This document shows, piece by piece, positions 1 to 54,070 of a stretch of DNA of 64,000 nt. A program made the position numbers and the translations under genes. The notes below the pieces were generated by a model. It was given only the letters and a program-made list of their open reading frames with translations, searched no databases and was not told where the DNA came from. Source of the DNA: Arenicola marina (Eukaryota > Annelida > Polychaeta > Arenicolidae); contig OZ025248.1 of assembly GCA_964019135.1 (NCBI GenBank), forward strand, positions 43,207,670 through 43,271,669, in the 5' to 3' direction. Position 1 is the stretch's first letter. Every line of letters begins with the position of its first letter.

Positions 1-369
1 CAGGAAAAAAAAAGATTGATATTTCTGACCAGCGTGATTGTCGAGTTTGTTCTTGCACGTAAAGACCAATCAGGTAATTTATATATATTCTTTCATCCGA
101 ATAACTCTTTTGCTTTGCTTTAATGCTACGTTTTGTGCATGACAGAAAACACGCATAGAATCCTCCCGACTTATATATAGACACAAATGTAATTTTTACT
201 CGTCTGGGATCAATTTACAACGACTGGAAACACTTTCATATCATGTTCTACTTCCTGCTATTCCTTTGCTAAGCAATATGGCTTTCTTCTATCGCCGACA
301 TTGACATTCTTCTTATCTTTCTACTCGCCCTGCGTCCATTGATCCGTCGCTTAGTAGTCTCTGTTCTGT
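1..369. other. Unassigned upstream sequence
   Basis: I see no exon here. The missing 5' exons of the RPTP probably lie further left, making this likely intronic. Confidence 0.3.
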
Positions 370-1700
370 TCTCAGTCAATGTTCGAAGACGTTTTGTTGT
401 GGTGGCACTGATATTGGCTTTTCTTGTGATGGAGTGTACTATCTTTTGTGCCAGTCAATGTTTGAAGACGTTTTGTTGTGGTGGCACTGATATTGGCTTT
501 TCTTGTGATGGAGTGTACTATCTTTTGTGCCAGTCAATGTTTGAAGACGTTTTGTTGTGGTGGCACTGATATTGGCTTTTCTTGTGATGGAGTATACTAT
601 CTTTTGTGCCAGTCAATGTTTGAAGACGTTTTGTTGTGGTGGCACTGATATTGGCTTTTCTTGTGATGGAGTATACTATCTTTTGTGCCAGTCAATGTTT
701 GAAGACGTTTTGTTGTGGTGGCACTGATATTGGCTTTTCTTGTGATGGAGTGTACTATCTTTTGTGCCAGTCAATGTTTGAAGACGTTTTGTTGTGGTGG
801 CACTGATATTGGCTCTTCTTGTGATGGAGTATACTATCTTTTGTGCCAGTCAATGTTTGAAGACGTTTTGTTGTGGTGGCACTGATATTGGCTTTTCTTG
901 TGATGGAGTGTACTATCTTTTGTGCCAGTCAATGTTTGAAGACGTTTTGTTGTGGTGGCACTGATATTGGCTTTTCTTGTGATGGAGTGTACTATCTTTT
1001 GTGCCAGTCAATGTTTGAAGACGTTTTGTTGTGGTGGCACTGATATTGGCTTTTCTTGTGATGGAGTGTACTATCTTTTGTGCCAGTCAATGTTTGAAGA
1101 CGTTTTGTTGTGGTGGCACTGATATTGGCTTTTCTTGTGATGGAGTGTACTATCTTTTGTGCCAGTCAATGTTTGAAGACGTTTTGTTGTGGTGGCACTG
1201 ATATTGGCTTTTCTTGTGATGGAGTGTACTATCTTTTGTGCCAGTCAATGTTTGAAGACGTTTTGTTGTGGTGGCACTGATATTGGCTTTTCTTGTGATG
1301 GAGTGTACTATCTTTTGTGCCAGTCAATGTTTGAAGACGTTTTGTTGTGGTGGCACTGATATTGGCTTTTCTTGTGATGGAGTGTACTATCTTTTGTGCC
1401 AGTCAATGTTTGAAGACGTTTTGTTGTGGTGGCACTGATATTGGCTTTTCTTGTGATGGAGTGTACTATCTTTTGTGCCAGTCAATGTTTGAAGACGTTT
1501 TGTTGTGGTGGCACTGATATTGGCTTTTCTTGTGATGGAGTGTACTATCTTTTGTGCCAGTCAATGTTTGAAGACGTTTTGTTGTGGTGGCACTGATATT
1601 GGCTTTTCTTGTGATGGAGTGTACTATCTTTTGTGCCAGTCAATGTTTGAAGACGTTTTGTTGTGGTGGCACTGATATTGGCTTTTCTTGTGATGGAGTA
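370..1700. repeat. 79-bp minisatellite, about 17 units
   Basis: The units are nearly identical; for example gaagac recurs at 385, 464 and 543. Seventy-nine is not a multiple of three, so frames rotate and the short ORFs inside are not genes. High identity suggests recent expansion. Confidence 0.95.
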
Positions 1701-2129
1701 AACTATCGAAATAGAGAACATCATGTGGCTGATTTGTGTATTTGTTTATGGTTTCAACTACACGATTCGACATCTAACCAAATATTAATCTTCTGTGGTT
1801 TCTTGTCGCTTCCTTTCAGCGAGTTCAATTATTATTTGCTGATGCTACATATTTGACGATTTAAACTTCTATTCGTTCTAGTCGTTTTCCCTTATTAAGT
1901 CTTCTCATGGAGTATATTATTATTTATTTATTTCTTTTGAAGACTATGTTTATTAATTTTACTTTCAGGGGCATTCATATTTTATTTGTAATTCACGTTT
2001 ACGCTGTGTACTATATCGGATTTATTTGTGGATGTTAAGTATCGCGTGTCCTTGGTATCATATTCATTAATATCTTTGTACTGTGTTTTCTGCCAAAGTA
2101 CGTAGTATATGACTCGCTCACTGTAACCC
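1701..2129. other. Unassigned sequence between repeats
   Basis: AT-rich, with no exon or repeat that I can support. Confidence 0.3.
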
Positions 2130-2513
2130 GGGGCCGTAGTCATAGACCATACTTAGCGCTTAGGAAATCTACTTAGCGCTAGGACCATTTTGCAGGTTTA
2201 TGTCGAAAATGTCTTGTGATTCTAGACATCTACACCGATAATACCTGCGTAGGACGTGCGTAACTTAGCTAGTTTTAATAAACCCGGCTCTGCAGGCCGT
2301 ATTCATAAACCGCACTTAAGCTACGCCAATTGACTGAGAGCTAAGTGGAACATTTTTCGAGCGATTATCGGGTTCGAAATACATACGTATTAAAAATAAA
2401 ATGATAATGAATGTGATATCTTAATCATGAGCACCATCACAATGAGCTGGTGAGGCTAAGACGATAATGCACTTTTCGTGCGTAGGTTACGTGTGGTTTG
2501 TGAATACGGCCCC
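2130..2513. mobile_element. MITE-like element with about 20-bp imperfect terminal inverted repeats
   Basis: The left end is GGGGCCGTAGTCATAGACCA and the right end, reverse complemented, is GGGGCCGTATTCACAAACCA. A related internal copy (ggccgtattcataaaccgc) begins near 2298. There is no coding capacity, which fits a non-autonomous DNA element. I could not define a target duplication. Confidence 0.55.
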
Positions 2514-5206
2514 ACTGGGGCGGTACTCCTGGACCACGCGATACGGCCCCACTGGGGCGGTACTCCTGGACCACGCGATACGGCCCCACTGGGGCGGTAC
2601 TCCTGGACCACGCGATACGGCCCTACTGGGGCGGTACTCCTGGACCACGCGATACGGCCCCACTGGGGCGGTACTCCTGGACCACGCGATACGGCCCCAC
2701 TGGGGCGGTCCTTCTGGACCACGCGATACGGCCCCACTGGGGCGGTACTCCTAGACCAGGCGATACGGCCCCACTGGGGCGGTACTCCTGGACCACGCGA
2801 TACGGCCCCACTAGGGCGGTACTCCTGGACCAGGCGATACGGCCCCACTGGGGCGGTACTCCTGGACCAGGCGATACGGCCCCACTGGGGCGGTACTCCT
2901 AGACCAGGCGATACGGCCCCACTGGGGCGGTACTCCTGGACCACGCGATACGGCCCCGCTAGGGCGGTACTCCTGGACCAGGCGATACGGCCCCACTGGG
3001 GCGGTACTCCTGGACCACGCGATACGGCCCCACTGGGGCGGTACTCCTGGACCACGCGATACGGCCCCACTGGGGCGGTACTCCTAGACCACGCGATACG
3101 GCTCCACTGGGGCGGTACTCCTGGACCACGCGATACGGCCCCACTGGGGCGGTACTCCTGGACCACGCGATACGGCCCCACTGGGGCGGTATTCCTGGAC
3201 CACGCGATACGGCCCCACTGGGGCGGTATTCCTGGACCACGCGATACGGCCCCACTGGGGCGGTACTCCTAGACCACGCGATACGGCCCCACTGGGGCGG
3301 TACTCCTGGACCACGCGATACGGCCCCACGGGGGCGGTACTCCTAGACCACCCGATACGGCCCCACTGGGGCGGTACTCCTAGACCAGGCGATACGGCCC
3401 CACTGGGGCGGTACTCCTGGACCACGCGATGCGGCCCCACTGGGGCGGTACTCCTGGACCACGCGATACGGCCCCACTGGGGCGGTACTCCTGGACCACG
3501 CGATACGGCCCCACTGGGGCGGTCCTTCTGGACCACGCGATACGGCCCCACTGGGGCGGTACTCCTAGACCAGGCGATACGGCCCCACTGGAGCGGTACT
3601 CCTGGACCACGCGATACGGCCCCACTAGGGCGGTACTCCTGGACTAGGCGATACGGCCCCACTGGGGCGGTACTCCTGGACCAGGCGATTCGGCCCCACT
3701 GGGGCGGTACTCCTAGACCAGGCGATACGGCCCCACTGGGGCGGTACTCCTGGACCACGCGATACGGCCCCGCTAGGGCGGTACTCCTGAACCAGGCAAT
3801 ACGGCCCCACTGGGGCGGTACTCCTGGACCAGGCGATACGGCCCCACTGGGGCGGTACTCCTGGACCACGCGATACGGCCCCACTGGGGCGGTACTCCTA
3901 GACCACGCGATACGGCCCCACTGGGGCGGTACTCCTGGACCACGCGATACGGCCCCACTGGGGCGGTACTCCTGGACCACGCGATACGGCCCCACTGGGG
4001 CGGTACTCCTGGACCACGCGATACGGCCCCACTGGGGCGGTATTCCTGGACCACGCGATACGGCCCCACTGGGGCGGTACTCCTAGACCACGCGATACGG
4101 CCCCACTGGGGCGGTACTCCTGGACCACGCGATACGGCCCCACTGGGGCGGTACTCCTGGACTACGCGATACGGCCCCACGGGGGCGGTACTCCTAGACC
4201 ACGCGATACGGCCCCACGGGGGCGGTACTCCTGGACCACGCGATACGGCTCCACTGGGGCGGTATTCCTGGACCACGCGATACGGCCCCACGGGGGCGGT
4301 ACTCCTGGACCACGCGATACGGCCCCACTAGGGCGGTACTCCTGGACCACGCGATACGGCCCCACAAGGGCGGTACTCCTGGACCACGCGATACGGCCCC
4401 ACAAGGGCGGTACTCCTGGACCACGCGATACGGCCCCACTGGGGCGGTACTCCTGGACCACGCGATACGGCCCCACAAGGGCGGTACTCCTGGACCACGC
4501 GATACGGCTCTACTGGGGCGGTATTCCTGGACCACGCGATACGGCCCCACTGGGGCGGTACTCCTGGACCACGCGATACGGCCCCACTGGGGCGGTACTC
4601 CTAGACCACGCGATACGGCCCCACTGGGGCGGTACTCCTGGACCACGCGATACGGCCCCACTGGGGCGGTACTCCTGGACCACGCGATACGGCCCCACAA
4701 GGGCGGTACTCCTGGACCACGCGATACGGCCCCACTGGGGCGGTACTCCTGGACCACGCGATACGGCTCCACTGGGGCGGTATTCCTGGACCACGCGATA
4801 CGGCCCCACGGGGGCGGTACGCCTGGACCACGCGATACGGCCCCACAAGGGCGGTACTCCTGGACCACGCGATACGGCCCCACAAGGGCGGTACTCCTGG
4901 ACCACGCGATACGGCTCCACTGGGGCGGTATTCCTGGACCACGCGATACGGCCCCACTGGGGCGGTACTCCTGGACCACGCGATACGGCCCCACTGGGGC
5001 GGTACTCCTAGACCACGCGATACGGCCCCACTGGGGCGGTACTCCTGGACCACGCGATACGGCCCCACTGGGGCGGTACTCCTGGACCACGCGATACGGC
5101 CCCACTGGGGCGGTACTCCTAGACCACGCGATACGGCCCCACTGGGGCGGTACTCCTAGACCACGCGATACGGCCCCACTGGGGCGGTCCTCCTGGACCA
5201 CGCGTA
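2508..5206. repeat. 37-bp minisatellite, about 73 units
   Basis: The consensus contains gccccactggggc, a hairpin with five-base arms (gcccc and ggggc) and a three-base loop, followed by ggtactcctggaccacgcga. The first unit overlaps the right end of the inverted-repeat element (acggcccc shared). Variants cluster: ccaggcg occurs between about 2750 and 3860, and caagggc between about 4360 and 4880, so blocks were copied together. Confidence 0.95.
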
Positions 5207-5567
5207 GCTTACGTCTGACATTCTGATGAGTCAGTTTCCCTTCTACCGATGCACGGACAGTGGTGTTCTACGTGCCAATCCAATTAGAAATGATAGTAGT
5301 AGCAATAGATACCGCAGTTGTCGCGCCACGTGACGTACATGCAAGTTCCGGTTTAATCGCTAAATATAGGTAGGTGAAGGGTTGATGTAAATGTGGAGAA
5401 CAATTGGTATGTATGAGAAGTAGGATGTCGCCGGTCGGTCTTCGTTGTGTTGAATGCATAATATCTGGAATAGCGTTCAACCTTGCGATGTTTTATAACA
5501 GAGTTTTTAACGAAAGAAATACACGTAGTATCATAGTAAAATCACAGTCTAATTGTCTCCTATTCAG
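5207..5567. other. Intron end before RPTP exon 1
   Basis: Unique sequence leading to the exon at 5568. No other feature seen. Confidence 0.4.
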
Positions 5568-47127
<41,560 letters not shown>

Positions 47128-50100
47128 TGCGGACTGTGTGACATCTTCACGTGTTCGTCACGTGCGCGTCACGTGTTCATCACCTGGCGGCTCGGTGGTG
47201 GAGAGGCCGGCACCTGCCACGAGGGACTCCAGCCCATCGTTTGCGTCATTACGGCACGGAACCCTATAATTTGAAATTAAATCAAATGTATTTTATCGTT
47301 TGAGTTTCTGAACGGCGTAGGGTGTTGTTATAAATATATATATACCAAGCGGTATTTACAGGTCTCTAATGTGTTGCCTATTTAGGAAGATGCTTTCGAA
47401 CAGCGACCGGTGATGATAAAACAGGTTTCCCATGACGTTGTTTATATGCATTATCTGAGAACGACGGCTGTGTCCCATTTTGTCAGTACATGTACATATG
47501 TGATATAGAAATGACCTGCCATTGAGCACTTGAATCACACACAGCAATGATCGCTTCGTGTCTGTCCAGCTTGTTATGCCACGTGGTACATAAGGACGAC
47601 GCGCACAACGTCTCTTTGTTTATAGCGCTTTTATACACTGCCTTCAACGTTAACCAGCGCTTGCACTGACGTCATATTTCCGTAATCAATATGTTGACAT
47701 GTCGTTGTTCTTTTAATGGTTGTCTTATTGGTGGCATGATGTACGCGTTATGATGGGCCGCGCACTGAGCGAGGCAGCGGGTGTGAGCGCTCTGATGGAC
47801 ATGTACGCGTTATGATGGGCCGCGCACTGAGCGAGGCAGCGGGTGTGAGCGCTCTGATGGACATGTACCCGTTATGATGCACCGCGCACTGAGCGAGGCA
47901 GGGGGTGTAAGCGCTCTGATGGTCCTTCCAAATCGTCGCTGTAGCTATGGTTGAACTGTTCGCGTAACCCAGAGGTTCAACTCTTGTAAAGTTTGGGGTG
48001 TGAGGCTTTCCATTGTACTGTCATTGGCAGCGAATGAATCAAAGTGGCACATTGCAGTCAATTTTGACTTGTCAATTGGTATCGCCATTCGGTTAGCCCT
48101 GGGAAGATCTCTGATTCTCAATGGGAATTTAGAGAGAGTCCATCAATTTTGTGGTAACGCTAGAAGTCAATATTATTATCATCAAGTCATGAGAGACTGC
48201 AACAAGTCTTCAGAATGTCGTTGACACAAACGTCAAATGTATTTAAATGTATATGTTGTGATATTAGTTAGAGTTGTAATGTGATCGCTCAGACTAAACC
48301 TGGAATTGGCATTTGCTGTCGTTGTGAAGCTGGTTGAAGTCCCTCTGGGCGAGGATTCGTGCCCTGTGTCCACCTGGCGGGCCGTCGAACTGTAGCCTTG
48401 TAGGTTACATACATGGCTTCACGACTAGTCTATGTTAAATGGTCACCGCTAGCCGTGTGACAGTCGTTCAGTAGAAACTTTGAGATAGACTTCACAGCAC
48501 AAAGACGCTTTGGAAAGGTGTACTTGTTGTTATGTTGTGTATATCGGGTGTATTGCCTATTATTAAAAAAATTTTACTGGTGTGTAATCCTTTGTTACTT
48601 GTAGATTGTAGCTAGAAGATTCATAATGTGCCAATTTGATCCAATGTAATGCAAATAAAGACGTGCGTTCTAAGAACGCTCCACTTGAAAGATCACTGGC
48701 CCAATCAGTTAAATCAATCAATGTAGACGACAGGTGTAAATATTGTTGCATGGGCGAAAATGTTAATCCTGGGGCCAACCAAATGCCTTACAGATATGTC
48801 CCTGCTTTAAATTTGCGCCTTCTTCGGAGTATCTCCTGTTTTAATGACAGCAGCGATGAAAGGCGGAGTCGCTATTGGTACCTGCTTCGCGTTGCATGGG
48901 ACCACTTAACACTTCTTCCGTGATGCAAAGAGAGGAAATGTCCTTCTAATTTGCTGCCCTTGTCCAGTATATTTACTGAATCAATTGACTGCAATATATG
49001 TATGGGAGTTTGAATCGCATGCGAGTATAGTTTTCAAAGATAGTTCACAGCGAAATCTGATCAATTGAACCAAAGGACGTCAATATGACTTGTAATGCAA
49101 GTACGTGATAGTGATTATATATGGTGGTCTGGGTAGAGTATACCGGGGTCTAGGTTTCAAAGATATCAACCACTTTAGCTTGTATTTATGCCGATGCGTC
49201 TCACAAAATACAATCATCATTTTATTTTACAATTAACGGTCTATACAAAGGTCTTAGCTAGCGAACTAAACGCTTACTGATGGGAGAGTGTAGCGTTTGG
49301 TCCCTATATTGGCTTGATTCTAGTTGGTACGACCGGGACTCATTAAGCGTCGAAGAAACAAAATGCTTAATACTGGTATATATTTTCTTGCAGAAAGCTA
49401 GTTTGATGCATGTGTCTAGTGATTATATTTTGTATCCAAGAGCCTCGCGTTATGTCTTTATAAACAATTCAGCAATGATTCATCAAAACAGTAATAATGG
49501 CGCGTATTATCGCTGAGTCCAATCAAACCTGCGAAACTGTATGCAAATATAACAACAAGTTGTGACGAATTAAATTGTCTTTTTCATACTAACTTATGAA
49601 AGCCTATAATTAGGACTGGTTCCTAGTGACCAACCACTTTTGTATTGATATAAAATGTAAAGAGATTAAGTAACTCTTTTTGTCCTGCTTAGAAGATCTA
49701 TGTATACCTATGAAAGGTCATATATCGTATAATGTCAGCTAAGAGTTGCAAAGGTCTTATCAACTGGAAATGTACTTCTTTACGTAGTTCGCGGGAGATG
49801 CTTCTTTTGCTTCTTTTCAAATCAAATCATTACGCCAAGAAAAAATTGTAGTAGTAAGACTTTGTAAGATTTGTTAATTTTGATCAAACGTTCATTCCTT
49901 TCTTCCGGGCAAGATAAACTAAAAATCATCCTCATGTGAATTGTAATAAATTCGATAAATCGATATTTGGCGTCGAAGTTAATTTATTATCAAGAGTCCA
50001 AATGCCTTTTGACTGCTCTCAGCTTAGTGGGACATTAGTTCGCAAAACGACAGTGTTCAGTTTCGAAGTATATAATATGACGATGTGAAACAGAGTACAC

Positions 50101-50304
50101 TAACCCGCAGGTCTGGAGTATAAGGACATTTATACATTAACACACAAACACAGCATTCTTTGCATTTATTTTTTGCACTATAACTCCTTCCAATCGTTAA
50201 GCATTAAGGGTTCAATACCCCATTATGCAGTACAGATTCGGTTACGAGAGAAAGCATCTTCATTTTCGTAATTTTTACCTGAAATACGTACTGCCATACT
50301 TTTA
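47128..50304. other. 3' untranslated region and intergenic sequence
   Basis: An ATTAAA lies at 47276. Short ORFs near 48000 and 48636 have no recognisable domain. I see no gene here. Confidence 0.4.
47738..47925. repeat. 62-bp tandem repeat, 3 units
   Basis: The unit contains cgttatgatgggccgcgcac and gagcgaggcagcgggtgtga. It is the only GC-rich patch in a long AT-rich stretch. Confidence 0.88.
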
Positions 50305-50700
50305 TTCCTGGTCTGGGCAGTCGTACTACAGTACCCTGGCAATTACAGCACTGTGGTACTTTGTCCCTGACCCGTGCCGTCGTCCTACAGTACCCTGGCC
50401 ATTACAGCACTGTGATACTCTATTCCTGGTCTGGGCAGTCGTCCTACAGTACCCTGGCCATTACAGCACTGTGATACTCTATTCCTGGTCCTGGCAGTCG
50501 TCCTACAGTACCCTGGCCATTACAGCACTGTGATACCCTATTCCTGGTCTGGGCAGTCGTCCTACAGTACCCTGACCATTACAGCACTGTGATACTTTGT
50601 TCCTGGTCTGGGCAGTCGTCCTACAGTACCCTGGCCATTACACCACTGCGATACTTTGTTCCTGGCCTGGGCAGTCGTCCTACAGTACCCTGGCCATCCA
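50305..50700. repeat. 59-bp minisatellite, locus 1, about 6.5 units
   Basis: The unit contains cgtcctacagtaccctggcc and attacagcactgtgatact. The same unit and the same 59-bp period occur at 57872-58143. Confidence 0.9.
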
Positions 50701-51361
50701 TTATGAAAATTTACTGTAGTGTAACTATACTAAAACTATAGTTTTTATTACCATAGTTATTTTGTGGTAGTACCACTGTAAGATTACTATAATATAGCTA
50801 CAGTTGTATCACTATAGTATTACTATAGTAATATTACGGTGGTACTACTGTAGTTATACTGTAGTATATAGTTATACTATATAGTTGATCATGTGATAGT
50901 ACGATATATATAGTTCTACTATAGCCCTTAACTCAGATCCTAATATCACATTGGAATCGTATTGCACTTATACTCGCACTTTTCCTGCCGTCACATATAA
51001 TCTATACTATGGCAGTATCAGTTAAAGTGCAGCATATCAGAACACATTATTCTTCGCTAATTCAGCAATTATATGGCTCTATCCTTCAATATTCAAAGAT
51101 CACCAGCCAATGTCGATCTACATATAATATACAGCACTTACTTCAAACTGTAAAAAGTAAAAGTATGAACAAGTTCATTCACATTCAGCTTCTGTGTAGT
51201 TCTATAAAAGACATTTCAAACACTGGAATTTACTTTAATGACGCAATTTATTATATGACGATACTGAATAATGAACTTTTCAATCTTTGCTAGATGACAA
51301 AAGTACGCAATGACAACTTTAAGACAAAATAAAGAATGACAAACCTATCATATTAATTGTT
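50701..51361. other. AT-rich tract with short palindromic actatagt motifs
   Basis: 50705-50910 is built of overlapping actatag and tactgtag-type motifs. The rest is unique. It ends at the BEN gene stop codon. Confidence 0.5.
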
Positions 51362-51507
51362 CTAAATGTTTGATGTGCTGCCATGGGCACGACTATGTCC
51401 AGCCGCCTTCTCCCTCTTTATCATTCTCCCTTCGTTGTTTAGCTTCGTAGTGATAATTCGGTTCATCTCCCCATAGCTTGTATCCGGGAATATCCTTATG
51501 ACATACT
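51362..51507 (-). CDS. BEN gene exon 6: BEN domain end and stop
   Basis: The acceptor is ttttttttcag (phase 1). It encodes EYVIRIFPDTSYGEMNRIIT followed by KLNNEGRM, the last BEN helices, then a basic tail and TAG at 51364-51362. Confidence 0.8.
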
Positions 51508-53810
51508 CTGAAAAAAAAAGTTTGTAGAAAGCAGGGTGTTACAAATCTTGACAATAATATCATACCATATACAAGTAATTTACCCCTAAACGATTGTTAC
51601 AATCCCAAGATGGTGTCTATTCTGTGCCAGTTAAATGAAACATATTTTTCATGACATCTTACATATCGAGAGTAGATGACTGGATACACCATTTAGTCAC
51701 AATAAACAGATAATATAAGCAGATAGCAATGATACCTCTTATTGCCTCGATGCGGTTGGAGTCAATCTTTTGCTTCCCCGCCTCCTGTTTTGCGGCCCGC
51801 TCGCCACTGAGGGAGTGCGTCGCCATTTCGTCTCGGGTGAAGACCACAGTCATCAGATCGGTAGTGAGCCGACGATAATCCTGATGCCTGCACCTCTTCA
51901 TGGAGGTCGTGGACACCTTCTCGATATGGCTGGTTCCAATCTGCGTCTGAAAATTTAATTTGCGGTGCAAACTTAATCCGTCAACTGATGTCCACATCCC
52001 AGCCAAAAAAAAGAATTGTCATGACACTAAAATTTATTCACAATGCATTTTTGGTATACATAGCCTTCAAAAGAAGAGGAATGTCCGAATTTGTGCGAGG
52101 GCTTACATTTAGTCTTACTACATCGAGACTACTCGAACCGGGTCAAAAAGGGAAACCTAGGCTATGGTTTATTCAGTAACTTTGAATTATTCATAAACGC
52201 CTCTAACTGCTCTCATACCATGGATAATGTTATTTGATTGAAATTGATTGATTGAAAGTATCTGTGAATGAGCTTTGACAGCATGCCCTTTCCTTATACA
52301 CACCATGCCATCATCAGTGATGACTTGACCAGCCTCTGCAGTGTTGGGTGTTGAAGTTACTGATACAGGATCAGTTCCAGTCAGTCGCCTTTGTGTATTC
52401 ATGGGCTGACTTGTCTGGTACGTGTGTTTTTCTTGAACGGTTTTCACTACCTTCCTCAGAGTCTTAACAGTTTCACTGAGATCTGTTGGAGAAATGTAAA
52501 GGTCAAAATTCATTTTGTTATATCATTGACTCAATATCACATATAAATAATAATTAATGAAGTTATGATCACTATAATTGCGTGGTCTTCTGCAGAAATT
52601 ATACATTGTGATAAAAACATATCTGCACTGCATTAAACAAAATAATTTAATATTCTGTGTTTTTACCCATGAGGGAATCCACTTTAGTCTGCAATGATTG
52701 CTTTATTTCTTTTTCTTTCCGTAGTGCAGCCGTAAGCTCTGAGATCTTGTGTTGCATTGCCATGATTTGGTTGGGTCATCGTTCTTCTTACCCACTGACT
52801 GAAAGATTGGAGTTATATGTAACGAGCACATTAAAACAAAGATAAAATTTGCAGAGTATGCTAGGAAACTGCTGGGATTAAACAATACGAAAACATTTCA
52901 TAATAAAGGCTAACATGGTTTGTAACATGGGTGGCATGAACCTGTGTGCAACAACTTTGGCAAATATAATATGTAATAAGTAATATGCTTACTGGTGTTT
53001 ACATTATAGAGAGCCTGACTCTTTGAAACTGCGATTTTCTTTCTCTTCTCTGATTTCTCCTTTGGTTGCTCATTGTCTTCTTCTTCCTCGTCACTTGATT
53101 CGCGCCGAGGAGTTTGACGTAAACCTCTCCCAAACCCTTGTTTCTGAGAGCCAAATTGTTGTCCCTCAACCATAGCTGTAGCAGCTTGCTTCAGGCTTAA
53201 AACATCAACTAAAGTTTAAAAAGAGGGCAAATATTAGTCCCATGTGAGAAATTGTGCTCCACACAACATGCGTGCGAAACCAACAAGATCATATGAGGCT
53301 AGGCAAATATATACTGATATAACTTCCTAAGTAAAGAAATGCATGCTAGCTTTAGTTTTCATTTAGAGCTGCTTGTCGAGCCTTTCCTGCCAAATCTGAG
53401 CCGAGGCGATATACCGAAAATTCTATGGAACTCTATGGAAAACTCAATAGAACCCAATATAACTTAAAAATTCTTATTCAATCAATTCATATACCTAATA
53501 AACATCGCCGTTTCGTAACTTCAAATTTGGCCCTGATTGGCTTGAATAAGCTAAAATCAATTACGACAAGCCACGAAAGCATATACAGCAAATTACAGGC
53601 TCATTTACCACTTATTCTTATAACTGTGGTAGGGTAACGTCCATCAGATTCTTTCTCTACGAATTACCTTAACTTCTTGGAAGATGAACACTGCACAATA
53701 ACTTCTTTTCCCACGTAGTCTGTATCAGGATCAAAATCTTCGGTCAAGGATAGTTCATCGACCTCGACCGTGTCGTCCGCAAAATCAAACATGGCCCACT
53801 GCTTTTCCAT
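51362..53810 (-). CDS. BEN domain-containing protein (6 exons)
   Basis: Read on the minus strand, the proposed exons are 53810-53668, 53195-52993, 52738-52667, 52482-52304, 51946-51736 and 51507-51362. They sum to 954 nt, a 317-residue protein plus stop. Order: an acidic N-terminus (MEKQWAMFDFADDTVEVDEL), a Ser/Glu/Lys-rich nuclear-type segment, a short coiled coil, then a BEN domain. BEN domains are alpha-helical modules that bind DNA or protein in chromatin factors, so a nuclear regulatory role is expected by family. The last three exons have strong splice sites and exact phases. The second exon needs an unusual AAG acceptor, and the third has two possible acceptors. Confidence 0.75.
51736..51946 (-). 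CDS. BEN gene exon 5: BEN domain core
   Basis: The acceptor is aaattttcag and the donor gtatca (phase 0 in, 1 out). It contains DYRRLTTDLMTVVFTRDEMA, then SLSGERAAKQEAGKQKIDSN and RIEAIR. This is the BEN pattern: a helix with LL/VF, an S-L-T/S-G turn, then L/I-D-x-x-K/R-I. Confidence 0.82.
52304..52482 (-). CDS. BEN gene exon 4
   Basis: The acceptor is tttctccaacag and the donor gtgtgt (phase 1 in, 0 out). It continues the coiled coil with LSETVKTLRKVVKTVQEKH, then a Ser/Thr-rich linker ending ITDDGM. Confidence 0.75.
52667..52738 (-). CDS. BEN gene exon 3: coiled coil
   Basis: It encodes LTAALRKEKEIKQSLQTKVD with heptad-like leucines, donor gtaaaa (phase 1). The in-phase acceptor is agatctcag. 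A better acceptor, caatctttcag at 52799, would bring in-frame stops before the coiled coil. Confidence 0.55.
52993..53195 (-). CDS. BEN gene exon 2: acidic/basic linker
   Basis: It encodes SSDEEEEDNEQPKEKSEKRK and then ALYNVNT before the donor gtaagc (phase 1 out). The acceptor that fits phase 2 is gttttaag. A nicer-looking tttag lies 17 nt upstream but gives the wrong phase. Confidence 0.55.
53368..53530 (+). repeat. Dispersed repeat inside BEN intron 1
   Basis: It shares gagcctttcctgccaaa and taataaacatcgccgtttcg with the minus strand of 56255-56380. Part of it (gagctttctcccgccaaaa) recurs at about 55878. Confidence 0.55.
53668..53810 (-). CDS. BEN gene exon 1
   Basis: The ATG is at 53810-53808, with coding MEKQWAMFDFADDTVEVDEL followed by an acidic run and VGKEVIVQCSSSKK. 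The donor is gtaatt, or gttaag six bases earlier; both leave phase 2. The WAMFDF-type start is typical of BEN proteins. Confidence 0.7.
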
Positions 53811-53962
53811 GTCGATTTCCGTTCGATATCCTTAATATAATTCCGTAGAATTTGAAAGCACGTGCCTGAACGTCGGTACGAGTGAAGGCCGGTATACGGT
53901 AGATCCGGAATATGTCACGTGAAACGTCGGCGTGCGCGCCAGATATCCATAGTATACGCAGT

Positions 53963-54070
53963 TCGTGTTTCGTTCAGCTTTGAGTTATCTGGCTGTTTAG
54001 TAAGTACTTGGTGGGGAGTTCTTTTTGAGCTGACCGGTTGAGTTTATCTGTCTGGGTTTGGGCCTGTCTC
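53963..54070 (+). repeat. Direct repeat left of the THAP ORF
   Basis: Shares cgtgtttcg, tctggctgtttagt and ggttgagtttatctgtctgg, in the same order, with 55067-55172. Confidence 0.7.

Noticed and set aside
2456-5201. Many 60-335-codon frames on both strands
   Set aside because: All come from the 37-bp array; frames rotate with each unit and none has an independent start context or domain.
48000-48923. Short ORFs of 74 and 95 codons
   Set aside because: No domain, no splice context and average length for random ORFs in AT-rich sequence.
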